Shown: positions 12,801-26,300 of the stretch, piece by piece | How positions within the stretch are numbered: the stretch's first letter is position 1 | Layout of the letters: each line of letters starts with the position of its first letter | Assembly (NCBI GenBank): GCA_004352715.1 | Contig: SCFE01000006.1 | Span: forward strand, 2,119,217-2,183,216 | Direction of reading: 5' to 3' | DNA: 64,000 bases | DNA from: Hofstenia miamia | Taxonomy: Eukaryota; Xenacoelomorpha; Acoela | Notes under the pieces: model-generated | Told to the model about the DNA's origin: nothing | Database searches by the model: none | What the model saw: the letters and a program-made list of their open reading frames with translations, nothing else | Made by a program: the position numbers and the translations under genes

Positions 12801-15800
12801 GTCTCTAATTTCTTGTTACTGTGCATAACATATCGGCGTTAAACGCACGTGGTGGATTACTCACTGTTTGCTTTAGTTCCCTTTCTGATTAATTGATCAA
12901 TTTGGCAGATTACGCTATAATTAATTTGATGTCGCAATACAAATATTTAGCGTAAAGTGGTTGATACATCGAAGATGCGAGTTACTTGTCCAACACCGCA
13001 GAAGTTAATTTTCATTTAGTAAATTTTAACATTTACTAGCATATCCCTATGATCAGGGATCCAACATGATTAATCGTTAACGCGATTAATCGAGATTAAT
13101 CGGATGGATTAATCTATCGAGCTGGTCAAGTAGATGAGATTAATCGTAAACAGCGTGCTCGATTAATCTAGATTATTCTAATTAAGTTGATGCTTATGCA
13201 TTCAGTTACGTGTTGTCATTTTTGGTTTGATCTTATCTATGCCCACTATTCTTGTGTCATATGTTTTACAAAAGAAAACCTTAACACCGGACATAGAAGA
13301 AGAGTGTGATGATTAGGCATCTAACACACTTAGGAAGCGTCGGATGTTGCCTAATTCTATATATAAGGATCCTCGATTTCATCACGCCAACTTCTAATCA
13401 GGTTGAGAGACTGTTCAGCAAAGCTGGTTATGCTCTTTCTGATTACCGAAATCATTTATTANNNNNNNNNNNNNNNNNNNNNNNNNNNNNNNNNNNNNNN
13501 NNNNNNNNNNNNNNNNNNNNNNNNNNNNNNNNNNNNNNNNNNNNNNNNNNNNNNNNNNNNNNNNNNNNNNNNNNNNNGCTCTTTCTGATTACCGAAATCA
13601 TTTATTACCCCTCAACTTAGAAATACAAATATTTCTTTACCCTAACAAGCACATGTGGACTAAAATGACTTCAGGAAATAATCTCAAATAACAATAATAT
13701 TTGATATTTTCTATTTTGAATATTTTTCAATTGATATATTGTATTTTGAATATTTTTAATCATAAGTAGATTAATCGACGATTAATCGCGATTATTAATC
13801 CCCTGGCAGCAGCGATTACGATTAATCTATCGCCAAATTTTTTTTTCATACGATTAATCGCGATTAAAATCTAACGATCCCTGCCTATGATACTGTAAAT
13901 GCCTCAGCTGTTCCAACACTTAAGGAATTAACACTTTTACTCTATCAGATCTCAATTTAAAAAAAAACATTTTTAAATAATTATAATTATCTGAAAATTT
14001 AACAAATAGCATTTTCACAAGTAGAACTTAAGATGGCGTCTCACGATAGCCAAAATTGATAGTGTTTTGCATTTCTGTGTATGCCTCGCTAGGGCCAATT
14101 TTAAGTAGGTCTTGGCTTCACGAACAATATAAAGACCCGTCTCAAGAGTAGTCAAGTCAATTGTGGTTAAAGAAAATCAAACATTTGGTTTGGTATTTTA
14201 TTTCGATGTAACATCAAAAGAATTTTGTTGTTTAAAAAACCTCAAATAACGAGTGTTTACGCTAAACAAAAGGAAATTCAAAGCAATTCAATTAGATTTC
14301 ATAAAAAGGGATCGTGTCGCGTGAAAATACAATACCCAATTATAGGTAGTTTTCTTTTTTACTATTGGGTAAATGAACAGCAAAATTGCCTCGAATGCAG
14401 AAAAATTAATCGCGAGCCGCCAACTTTAGGGAAGAAACGTTATTTAGAAAAGACGATATGAGCGTCAACAAATAAATTATTAAGTAAATATAGATTAAAT
14501 TTTAAAATAAAATGAAAATTTTTCACAATATAGATCCACAAATGATATAAAAAATTTAAGGGATGAATACATTTAAATAAAATTCACGTAGTGGATAAAA
14601 TTATTTTAAAGATTGGTTAATCAAGACGAATAGAGATGACACCGATGAATAGCAATTAACAAACTTTTTGCATGTTTAAAAGTCCAAATGTGCATGTAAT
14701 TTAAGAACAGCGTCTAAGATTTGCTGCATTAATATCAATTGTAAATAAGGGATACTGTATTATATGCATTGCATTCCTTCCTCATTTCAATACACATGAA
14801 TTTGTCAAATGCGAAACTGAATACTAAAAATCAAGGACGATTGAATTTCAAATTTCAAAATTGAATACCGGACATCTGAATACAATTTTAGTCTCATCGA
14901 TTAAAAAATAAAATATGTTATATGCGGACAAGTAGTTTATCCTTGATTAAGTAACTTTTGTCTAGTGGCAAGTTCATTATAAAATATATTTTAGGCCGTA
15001 AACACGACTTAATGTATTCCGATTATGTCATAACCTAAGCAACAACCGTGGAGACCATCAACCTTGTACATATTTTCAAAAACCAGTAGTAATAAAAATA
15101 CAAATTTTAAAGTTGCAAACTCATTGACAAAAAAATCATTGATTTAATTGCACTTTTCGATTTACTTGCTTTTGTTAATAAAATAATATTTTAGATATAT
15201 AAAACACCATAAACACGCAAATTAATGAAAAAATCATGGAATGTAGTTATCTCTGAAATCTGAATTGCAAGCATGAATTATAAATACTATACTTTAACAT
15301 AACATGTAAATACTCTAATTTTCCGATAAATGCTACTGATGCAACGCGTAGGTCACCACTAACTCAAAGGGATAAAATTTTTAACTAAAACATAGATACA
15401 TTTGTATTTTGTAACTTTCGAGAAACTTTCATTTTTAGATAATCTAAATTATAAACTACTAATCACACACGCTATACACGATTAGTGAGTCACGAAATGA
15501 ATTTTTATAAATCACATGGATATGCACAGTATCGGAATTTGAAGTTGTGGTAGCTTCAACTTGCTGCGCAAAACTACATTAATACATAGAAGAAATAACT
15601 GGCATACCAAAGTTTTAGTGAGGAATACTATCTACATCTAAAAAATAAACTTAAAACTTTTCTTTGCAATACGTAAATTTATCATTTCGTATTTAAAGTG
15701 TTGAATTTTAAGTATTTTAAACGCCGAAATTTGAAATTGGGGCACTAAAATTATTCATTCCCACAAAATTATTATTATTTACAAGTCTAATACCCGCTTC

Positions 15801-17329
15801 AATTGTAATTTGCAGGGTCTGAATTTTTTTGTACTTAGTTTACTTTTCAGATTCAGATAATTTTGAGTAAAAATAAGTAGGAGTTTTTTTCACGAATTTT
15901 ACACTTTAGAGGCTGAATTTGTGATGCTGGGTAAGCTGAATTACCATTATTAATTCTAGACAAGGCTAGCAGTTTATTGATAAAATAGTGCGCGGGAATA
16001 GAATGACATGCGCATACTCCGTACTACCTTACCTAGCAAGAAATATGGCGTCCGTCAGGCAAAGTAAAGGAAATGAAGTATTTTTGCGAGCTGCGAGCTC
16101 AGTTCCACCTTGAAACTAGCTGGTATTTCTATCATATGTATAGTTTGCGACATGGATGTTGAACACCGGCAGAAATCCGACGTTCAACAACAACTTAAAG
16201 GCAAAAAGAGCCTAGAAAAAGAACAGAAATTTCACGCGAAAAAGCAAAAAGATTTATCCTTCGGTACGGAGAAAAGATGGGCTCAAGCTTTATCGAAGGG
16301 AAGAGTATCTTTTTCCAAACGGGACAATGGGGGTTTTCGCGAATTTTTGGAGTCAGAAGTTGGGTACAAAAGCCATCAAAGAGTTCTCTGCGACAACACT
16401 CTCTCACGTGGCAGGCGGAAATGCAGACACATTTCAACGATTCAGAACAAGAGTTTTACATTATTTTTGACGAAACTACAACCCGCAAGGTTGAGAATGT
16501 CGTCACACTGTTATAGGAGCAACACATTCGCCAGTAAAGTCGTATCTTCTTGAATTTACAACTCCGGAAAATGTGACAGGTGACACAGTAATACAATTTG
16601 TAGCGGAATATCTATACAAGAATTTTCCTGGTTGTAAAAACCAATACCGGTTGTTCGTTGCTGACTGTGCAGTTTATTGCCTGAAAGCAGGTCGACAGTT
16701 AAAATTTATCACCTGTGGTTTCTTGCGAGCAAATTTTTTTAAGAATTTTATTGATTTTAAGTCATGCGGCTCATTTGGTATTCGAAAGCATTCGAAAATT
16801 GAGTCCCAATGCTGACAGTTGTATATCGTCGTTGAAAACTAGTCTTTCTAAATGCCCGGAGAAACGCCGTAGTTCTGCAATGATGTACATGTATGTGTTG
16901 ACTAACATATGCATTCCCAATAAACTGCTACTCGTTTTTATAATTTCGATGTATTTGATTTCCTAAAATTCTCTCCCGATATCAGTGGCTCACGATCCTC
17001 TTCTAAAGTTCGTTTTCTTTTACCTCGCATTCACAAAGCTACTTGCACCAATAACTTTCTCATCGTGTAATTCCACCAGGTAATTTCCTAATTTCAAATA
17101 TTGAAATCGATTTGTGGTCGCCGGATAGTCTTTTCAAAAAACGCATCCTCCTGTTTTTTTCTGTCTGCTATCTCTGAATTCGACTTGTTATCTAAATTCA
17201 ACTCATTTCCTTTCTGCAATTGCTCCTCTTGCATCTTCGCATCTAATGTTCACTGTTTTTCTCTTGTCATTTTTTGTTTGTTTGTAAATGTTATTTTATT
17301 TTTGTATACACCATTAATTTCGGTTAAAT

Positions 17330-17391
<62 letters not shown>

Positions 17392-20300
17392 AAATATAAT
17401 TTTCATTTTCACAAGAAGACCTGCCATCATTGTCAATTTCGTCAGTACAGCCTAGCTGTATAAGTCAATCTGGTTAATCAACAAATGAAAGGTAATAGAT
17501 GTGTTGTGGTAGTTTGAGACAAATTTGCTCTCATTGAAACCCAATAGGTTATTTGTGTTTTATTCAATGGACATGACATTTTACAAAACAAGTTTTAACA
17601 AAACAATCTTATCAATATGCAAGTAAAGTCATAAATTTTCATCTTGCAACCCTATCTCAATTTCAGTAGTAATCAATTTTAAAAAATGAAAAGGACATTT
17701 TTGTTCTCTTGAACAAATGCGGGTTAAGAGCTAGAATGGCTGCTACTAAACCATTTTTTATCGCATTTTCAAAAATTGCGACCTCAAAAGTTTTGTCGAA
17801 AAGCTTCTTTAAACAGTACTCACCATTGGACTAAAGTAATATTTTGTAACGAGTCAACATTTGAGCTTTTCCCTCGTCGACGTATAATTGTTCGAAGGCC
17901 TGCAGGGATGTTTTAGCGGTTTCATCCCAAATATACACGGAAGACTTTAAAACCCGGTCGAGAAAAAAAATAATGATTTGGGCATTCATGTGTGCATTAG
18001 GTTTCAGAAAGATTGTTAAAGTGGAAGGAAATATGACAGCACGGCGTTATAGTCAAATTCTTAGTGAAAACCTTCTTCCCTAATTACCTCCTAATGCTCT
18101 TTATCAGGATGGTGGACCCCGGCACATGATACAGTCCAATTTCTCGCTGATAATGAAGTGGCCAGAATGGCCAGGACAATCATTTGACAAATATTGAAAA
18201 TGTACACAAAATTTTAGAGAAAAAACTTAATGATACACAGCCGACCAATCTTTCAAACGTTTGGACTAATATAGAAAATGAATGTTAATAAAATTATTTT
18301 ATGCATTTCCTGATCAGAAAATATTGGCTTTGTATGAGTCACTATTCGGAAGAATGCAATCAATTTTGGCAGCCCGTGCATTTCCAATAAATCATGTAAT
18401 TTTTTACTTTTTACACATTTTACACTTTTATTGTATGCTACATGTCGATAAAATATTTAAATCTATATGAGGCATTAGAATGAGTGGCCAAAATTCAATT
18501 TGTTCTTATAATTAACATTGTTTAACATAGAATGCAAAAAAGTGCAGTCGAAATAAGCTATAATGAGATAATAAATGCTAAGAATATTCTTTGAATTTCA
18601 TTATTGTATCACTGACCTTATTTACATCTAAAACGATTTTAATAATGCAGTAGTCTAACTTCTGAAGGCAACTGGGAAGTTATTTTGATGCTATAGGAAA
18701 GCAAGCTATACCACTATGTAGATAATTAATAGCACCATGTGGCAATTACAAACACTTAAACATTCAATTTTACGAATCAAAAGTTACAAAAAGGCATATT
18801 TTGTTGGAATATTTTGTTTTGAATCATTTGACATAGGAGACAACACTGTCAAAATGACAAATTTATTTTGCATTTATTTATAAATTCCTAGTAAAATTAC
18901 ATCCAGATCGGTAGTTTATATTGCAATAAGTTAAACACAGGCCAATATTTCACTTACTTAAATATTGAATATGTTAGTATAATCCATAGTATAAGTGAAA
19001 TAGAGAAAAATTTAGAAAATAAAATATTGGCCGATAAACCAATCAAAGAATTATTCATCATTATAGGCCGCTCTAAGACCTAATATAATGACATTAGGTG
19101 ATATTGCAAATTCGAAGATGTTACAATAAGACCAAAGATTGAAAAAAAAATATATATAATATGACTTATATACAATTCATAAGTTAAGTACCCGTGTTCC
19201 AGAATTACGTGCAGTGTCTTAGTTACCCCCAAATACATTTTGTGATAGTACTAAGCAACAGATGTTTTAGAATAACTTCACCATATGCCTGGTTGTCATA
19301 ATGACGAGGCAAAATATCCTCAATTTTGAATTTTTGAAAATTATCCGAAAGGACAGAATTGTACGATTTTTCTGAGCTCAGATTCGAATTTCTTGTGCCT
19401 TTCCGGTTAAGAAAATGTATATTTTTAGCATGGTCAATTTTTTTTTACTAAATTTGTTTCTGATTCACCTTGAGACGGCGGCACACTGGAAACACTGTTA
19501 ACAAGACTGTTCGCTGGTGCCTAGTATGACTGGTATCAAGAATCAGTTATGTTAGGGATAACATTCTTTCTTCTGGCCAATGAGATATGTAAAGCGCGCT
19601 CCTAAGTTGCCACCGTTAGTAGCAATGGGTGGCCAAAGCTGGAGAGGCACAAACTTTTCAACTGAAATTCGGCCTTCGACTTCACTCCATTGATCAAACT
19701 CAACACAGATCAACGCTATTCTTGCCAGGGGTCGCCAGAGGTTACTCACAAGCTTCAGTGGACACACTTCTAAGGTTAAGGTTACTTCCCCGAATCGTGG
19801 TATCACCCACTGTTTAATCTGTCGAATAGTACAGTAACACCCCCCCCCCCCCCNNNNNNNNNNNNNNNNNNNNNNNNNNNNNNNNNNNNNNNNNNNNNNN
19901 NNNNNNNNNNNNNNNNNNNNNNNNNNNNNNNNNNNNNNNNNNNNNNNNNNNNNNNNNNNNNNNNNNNNNNNNNNNNNNNNNNNNNNNNNNCCCATATATC
20001 TTAAGGAAATCAAAATTGTGATTAGCTGAATGCTCACAGCAAATGTTCAAAGGATGAAAGTTAGTTTTATCCATCTAATATAAATTGTATCAATATCTGC
20101 CCAAAAAATGGTATAGACATTTTGTTAGAAGGTAGTACTAACATATTTTATATTCATTTTTTGCTTCATATTTCGTTATATTCCTTTTGATGCATGTTTT
20201 GTTACAATTTAGGTAGCACTGGCAGAATAAAGATATTGTGCAGTACAATTTGTATCACAGGTAGAGAAAATAGAACAAAATTACATCGATTCATTTTATC

Positions 20301-23300
20301 TGTGTGATCATATAAGAAATGGCATATTTTCCTGACCACGTCAGCAAAAAATATGTTAGCAATATGCAATATCATTGTGATTATTTAAAGTTTTATGTTA
20401 AGAATAGCTACCTGCCAAATTTCAAAGCGACTAGACCATGAATAAAGAAAATAGAGGGTGCAATTTTTCACCCCACCCCAATAAGCGACATATGTAAAAA
20501 AAGTCCAATAGGGTTTTGTTGGGTACTATATATAAGCTAATAATAATGAAATTGATAAATGATTGTTATTGTTAAAATTAGAAACTTTTCTAACCGTTAA
20601 CAAAAAGTTGAGCAGAACTGATGGTTCATCAATCCCCTATTTTATTGCATGCTGGCCTTGATTTTATTACGCAATTGCTACATCTTAAAAACTACTTACA
20701 CTCTTCTTCTGTATTTACAGCATCGACGTTCGTTGAGGATGTATCGCTAAATAAAAATATGTAAATCTACATAAATTTCCATAATAATTCAGCTAAAACA
20801 TTTAATCTATAGTTTTTAGGAATTTCAATAGAATACAATTTTCAGTCCAATACGGGTATTTCGTATAAAAGGAAAGACTACTACATTAAGAAAAAAGTTG
20901 CTATCGATAATGATACCAATATCAACAGCATTCAATATCATTTAACTACAGGAAATTGTGTAAGATAAATAAAGCCTTCGTAATGCACAAAAAAGAATTG
21001 ACTTTTGAATATCAAATGGTGCGTGTTTTTATATTCAAAAAGATTGATTACTTGAAGCTAACTTAAGAATGACATAAAACTACCTGATATTAATTTCGCA
21101 AAACGATGAGTTAGAATCATCTTTTTCTGAAGATTTGGGAGAACGTTTCTTTTTTGGCTTACGATAAGTATTCGTACTGAATGATTTACGTGAAGAAAAT
21201 GAATTTGTATTTTCTGATTCATCCGAGATAGCTTCATCAACAAAGTCCTTAGATTCATTAACTACATTTTCTCCGTTTTGAAAATTTTGTGACACATTAT
21301 TAGATTGAGGTGTGCAGTTAACTGAGGGTGGTGGTGAATAACTCATTTTACTTTTTGTAGCAAAAGGATCAACATCACTAGGCGGTGGTGAATAACTCAT
21401 CTTGCTTTTAGTAGCAAATGGATCCACAACATTTGGGGGTGGTGAGTAACTCATTTTACTCTTAGTTTCAAAAGGATCCGCTGCATTTAGTGGTGGAGAA
21501 TAGCTCATCTTGCTCTTAGTAGCAAAAGGATCAACATCAATTGGTGGTGGAGGCGATGGTGCTGGAGAATAACTCATTTTGCTCTTAGTAGCAAAAGGAT
21601 CCACATCACTAGGTGGTGGAGAATAACTCATTTTGCTTTTAGTGGCGAAAGGATCCACATCAATTGGTGGTGGTGGTGGAGAATAGCTCATCTTGCTCTT
21701 AGTAGCAAAAGGATCAACATCAATTGGTGGTGGAGTCGATGGTGCTGGAGAATAACTCATTTTGTTTTTAGTAGCAAAAGGATCAACATCATTTGGTGGT
21801 GGAGAATAACTCATTTTGCTCTTAGTAGCAAAAGGATCCACGTCATTTGGTGGTGGAGAATAACTCATTTTGCTCTTAGTAGCAAAAGGATCAATATGAA
21901 TTGGTGGCGGGGGTGATGGCGGTGGTGGCGAGTAACTCATCTTACTTTTAGAAGCAAAAGGATCAATATCCATTGGTGGTGGTGGAGGCGAAGGTGGGGG
22001 TGGCGAATAGCTCATCTTGCTTTTAGTAACAAAAGGATCATCCATTGGTGGTGGAGGTGATGGCGGTGGCGGAGAATAACTCAATATATTTTTTGAAGTA
22101 AAAGGATCTTCATTGCTTGCATTTTCTGTTGAGACTTTGTTTTTGGTCATTTCCACTTCACCAGATTGAAGAAGATTTTTAGGCTCATTGCCATTTAAAG
22201 TTTCTCCTTTTTGTTGAGAAACAGGCTGAGATNTCAAAGCGACTAGACCATGAATAAAGAAAATAGAGGGTGCAATTTTTCACCCCACCCCAATAAGCGA
22301 CATATGTAAAAAAAGTCCAATAGGGTTTTGTTGGGTACTATATATAAGCTAATAATAATGAAATTGATAAATGATTGTTATTGTTAAAATTAGAAACTTT
22401 TCTAACCGTTAACAAAAAGTTGAGCAGAACTGATGGTTCATCAATCCCCTATTTTATTGCATGCTGGCCTTGATTTTATTACGCAATTGCTACATCTTAA
22501 AAACTACTTACACTCTTCTTCTGTATTTACAGCATCGACGTTCGTTGAGGATGTATCGCTAAATAAAAATATGTAAATCTACATAAATTTCCATAATAAT
22601 TCAGCTAAAACATTTAATCTATAGTTTTTAGGAATTTCAATAGAATACAATTTTCAGTCCAATACGGGTATTTCGTATAAAAGGAAAGACTACTACATTA
22701 AGAAAAAAGTTGCTATCGATAATGATACCAATATCAACAGCATTCAATATCATTTAACTACAGGAAATTGTGTAAGATAAATAAAGCCTTCGTAATGCAC
22801 AAAAAAGAATTGACTTTTGAATATCAAATGGTGCGTGTTTTTATATTCAAAAAGATTGATTACTTGAAGCTAACTTAAGAATGACATAAAACTACCTGAT
22901 ATTAATTTCGCAAAACGATGAGTTAGAATCATCTTTTTCTGAAGATTTGGGAGAACGTTTCTTTTTTGGCTTACGATAAGTATTCGTACTGAATGATTTA
23001 CGTGAAGAAAATGAATTTGTATTTTCTGATTCATCCGAGATAGCTTCATCAACAAAGTCCTTAGATTCATTAACTACATTTTCTCCGTTTTGAAAATTTT
23101 GTGACACATTATTAGATTGAGGTGTGCAGTTAACTGAGGGTGGTGGTGAATAACTCATTTTACTTTTTGTAGCAAAAGGATCAACATCACTAGGCGGTGG
23201 TGAATAACTCATCTTGCTTTTAGTAGCAAATGGATCCACAACATTTGGGGGTGGTGAGTAACTCATTTTACTCTTAGTTTCAAAAGGATCCGCTGCATTT

Positions 23301-26300
23301 AGTGGTGGAGAATAGCTCATCTTGCTCTTAGTAGCAAAAGGATCAACATCAATTGGTGGTGGAGGCGATGGTGCTGGAGAATAACTCATTTTGCTCTTAG
23401 TAGCAAAAGGATCCACATCACTAGGTGGTGGAGAATAACTCATTTTGCTTTTAGTGGCGAAAGGATCCACATCAATTGGTGGTGGTGGTGGAGAATAGCT
23501 CATTTTGCTCTTAGTAGCAAAAGGATCAATATGAATTGGTGGCGGGGGTGATGGCGAGTAACTCATCTTACTTTTAGAAGCAAAAGGATCAATATCCATT
23601 GGTGGTGGTGGAGGCGAAGGTGGGGGTGGCGAATAGCTCATCTTGCTTTTAGTAACAAAAGGATCATCCATTGGTGGTGGAGGTGATGGCGGTGGCGGAG
23701 AATAACTCAATATATTTTTTGAAGTAAAAGGATCTTCATTGCTTGCATTTTCTGTTGAGACTTTGTTTTTGGTCATTTCCACTTCACCAGATTGAAGAAG
23801 ATTTTTAGGCTCATTGCCATTTAAAGTTTCTCCTTTTTGTTGAGAAACAGGCTGAGATAAAGAAGTAAATGTTTTTCTAACTGGAGGTTTAGGTTTTGCA
23901 GATTTTGTAATTTTACTAACTGTCCGTTTTGGAGGCACTGGTTTAACTTTGGGTGGATCTGATGATAAGTTCTCTTTGTTTGATAAAGTTTCATTCAGAA
24001 AAGAAGTCTTTGGAGGAGAAAAACCCATAGATTTACTAGACGATCCAAAAGGATCTTCTATGCTATCAAAATCTAAATTAGCATAATCTATTTTAGGTTT
24101 GGGCAAGGGGATAGACTCATCGTCTGACATGCTAGCAGATTCGCAAGAATGATTATTGTTACAAAGTGATTCAGAAGATGAACTTGCTTGCAAAGTCAAA
24201 TTTGCATCCAAAGTATTCCCTTCAACAAGAGTTTGTTCGAGCTCAGATGAAGACGATGGAATTTCGGCACTGGTATTACAAGTATGGTACGAGCTTTCGT
24301 TACCTTCTAAGCTACTTGGCGATTCTTGAGGTGTTTGGTAAGAAGATACAGAAGTAGGTGATGATCCTCTTTTACTTTCAACAAGCGGTTTTTTAAAAAA
24401 CTCTGCAGTGAGTGGTTGAAATTGATTTTCGTCAATATCAGCCACACACTCAAAGGGATTACGATCCTTCACAATATAAGGGTGCCGTTTAAGTGGTGTA
24501 TCAGTGTAGCACTTCTCGGCAAATTCCTCAGCAAGATTGGATAAACTCCCAGATCTGCGCTCTTCAACAAGTGATGACGATCTAAAATCACACTTAAAAG
24601 GCTGACATAAATTTCAATTAATACTAAGTCACTTTGTAAGTTATTGAGAATAACATTGAAATTAATATCAACCACACGCTATTAAACGGTTTCTATTGAA
24701 GCTTAAACCTTTAAATTAAATATAAATGTACTCAAAACGACGTAAATCAACCTGAGTAAACCGAATTCTTATTAGAAAACACAAACTCATGGTATTCAAA
24801 TGAGTGTGCGTCATTATGAAGCCACAATTGCTGGTTTCCTTTGCAGTAGCTTCGCGAGGAATTGACAATGACGGAATTTAGAAGCGCATATTGCAAACGC
24901 ACTCACAAAATTGATAAGAATTGAACGTAAAGGCATTTGTAAACGAACAAAAATATAAAAATTGAAATTTTTTATTACAAAAATAGGCAACTATAAATTG
25001 ACGAATTTTTGAAAAGTAGGAAAAAATACAGTCTCCGTAATAAACCTAATAATACGCGGTCTCAGGAAGTAACTTACCCAACAATACTAGTTTATTAAAA
25101 AAAATAAGAAACTAGAAAAAAGTCGTTATATACATTGTACATACATTATAGATTTAGGTTTAGTTTTAATAACAAACTGTCTATTAGTATTGAGACTTTT
25201 GGAGAATCGAAAAAATGCATTTGGATGACAACAAAACAGACGAAAAAGCTGAAAAATAAAGAGTTGTATACATTTGAACGAAGTAGTTAACTCTAATATT
25301 GTATTGCTATTCACTTAAAGTGAACCAACTACAATTGCAAAACGATCTATGGCTATAAAGTAAAGTAGCATGACATTAGTTGTGATTAGATAAATTTAAA
25401 TTAATAGATAATGAAAATAAATATAGCTCAACACATTCACTATAACATATAACAAACCACTTGCTAACCTTTAAGAATAGATGGTCTCATTAATATGCTA
25501 GTTTCTAAAGTGTAGTAGCTTCAACAAACTAGTTGGTAGAAACCTCTTAACGACACTCACAGTAAATTCACAGGCACACAATGTGATAACAGCACTGGCT
25601 ACAAACATGTATAAATAGATTTGTGACTAAATTACAACGTAAAAATACTATGGGATGACGACGCCATCTAGATTGAAATTGATTGGTTACGCGACTGTAA
25701 AATTCCCATTTACATTCATAAAGGAATGAATAAAACAAAATTGTATTCAAGTCTATAAATGTTTATATATCATAATATAACAATAACACGTACCTTTCAA
25801 TTACAGTATCAATAAAATCTGTGACGGTATCTCGAATACTTGTCTGGCGATTGCACACAACCTTTGATGAGTTGAGATCGTCAAGCAAGAATCCCGGAGG
25901 CGGAGGCAAATCAGAAATTACAGACTAAAATGTGATAATTAACACACTGAAAGAGTTTTAAAAAACTGTGGTATAAAAAATGGCGCAGAATCTCAAATTG
26001 AATAAAAGCTGATAGAAAATGGGAAATAATGTAATAATAACTTACATATGTTTATTAGTGAAAAGGGAAGATTTACTAAGTTGTTTTGGTTTTGAAGAAT
26101 AGATCCAATTTTTTAGAAAAAAATTCATTAACCAGTCAATATGCATAGTAAACGTTAATGGATTTAGTGTAGGTGTTGAATGACTTATCACATGTTTTAG
26201 TAAATGAATCATTTGGACACTGAATGGCTTGTTAATACGTTAGCAGTTAACAGATTAAACGTACTATTGGAGTAAATGAGAAATTTGTCTCGTTCTCATT

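Larger units (their letters stand above)
20422..23858. repeat. Tandem false duplication joined by a single n (20422-22232 / 22234-23858)
   Basis: 22234 onward repeats 20422 onward at an offset of 1812 bases up to the coding array. After the array the offset is 1626, because the second copy lacks 186 bases of repeat units. Intron and exon sequence outside the array look identical by eye. The n at 22233 marks the join. Confidence 0.9.

Noticed and set aside
17101-17463. 120-codon frame with a long Ile run
   Set aside because: The Ile run is the (ATT)n microsatellite; flanks show no family motif.
19552-20074. Open frames across the 19854-19990 gap with a Gly run
   Set aside because: The Gly run is the poly-C edge read in reverse; the rest is N.
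21058-23070. Two identical 66-codon minus-strand frames
   Set aside because: Alternative frame of the duplicated TACC exon 3 end.
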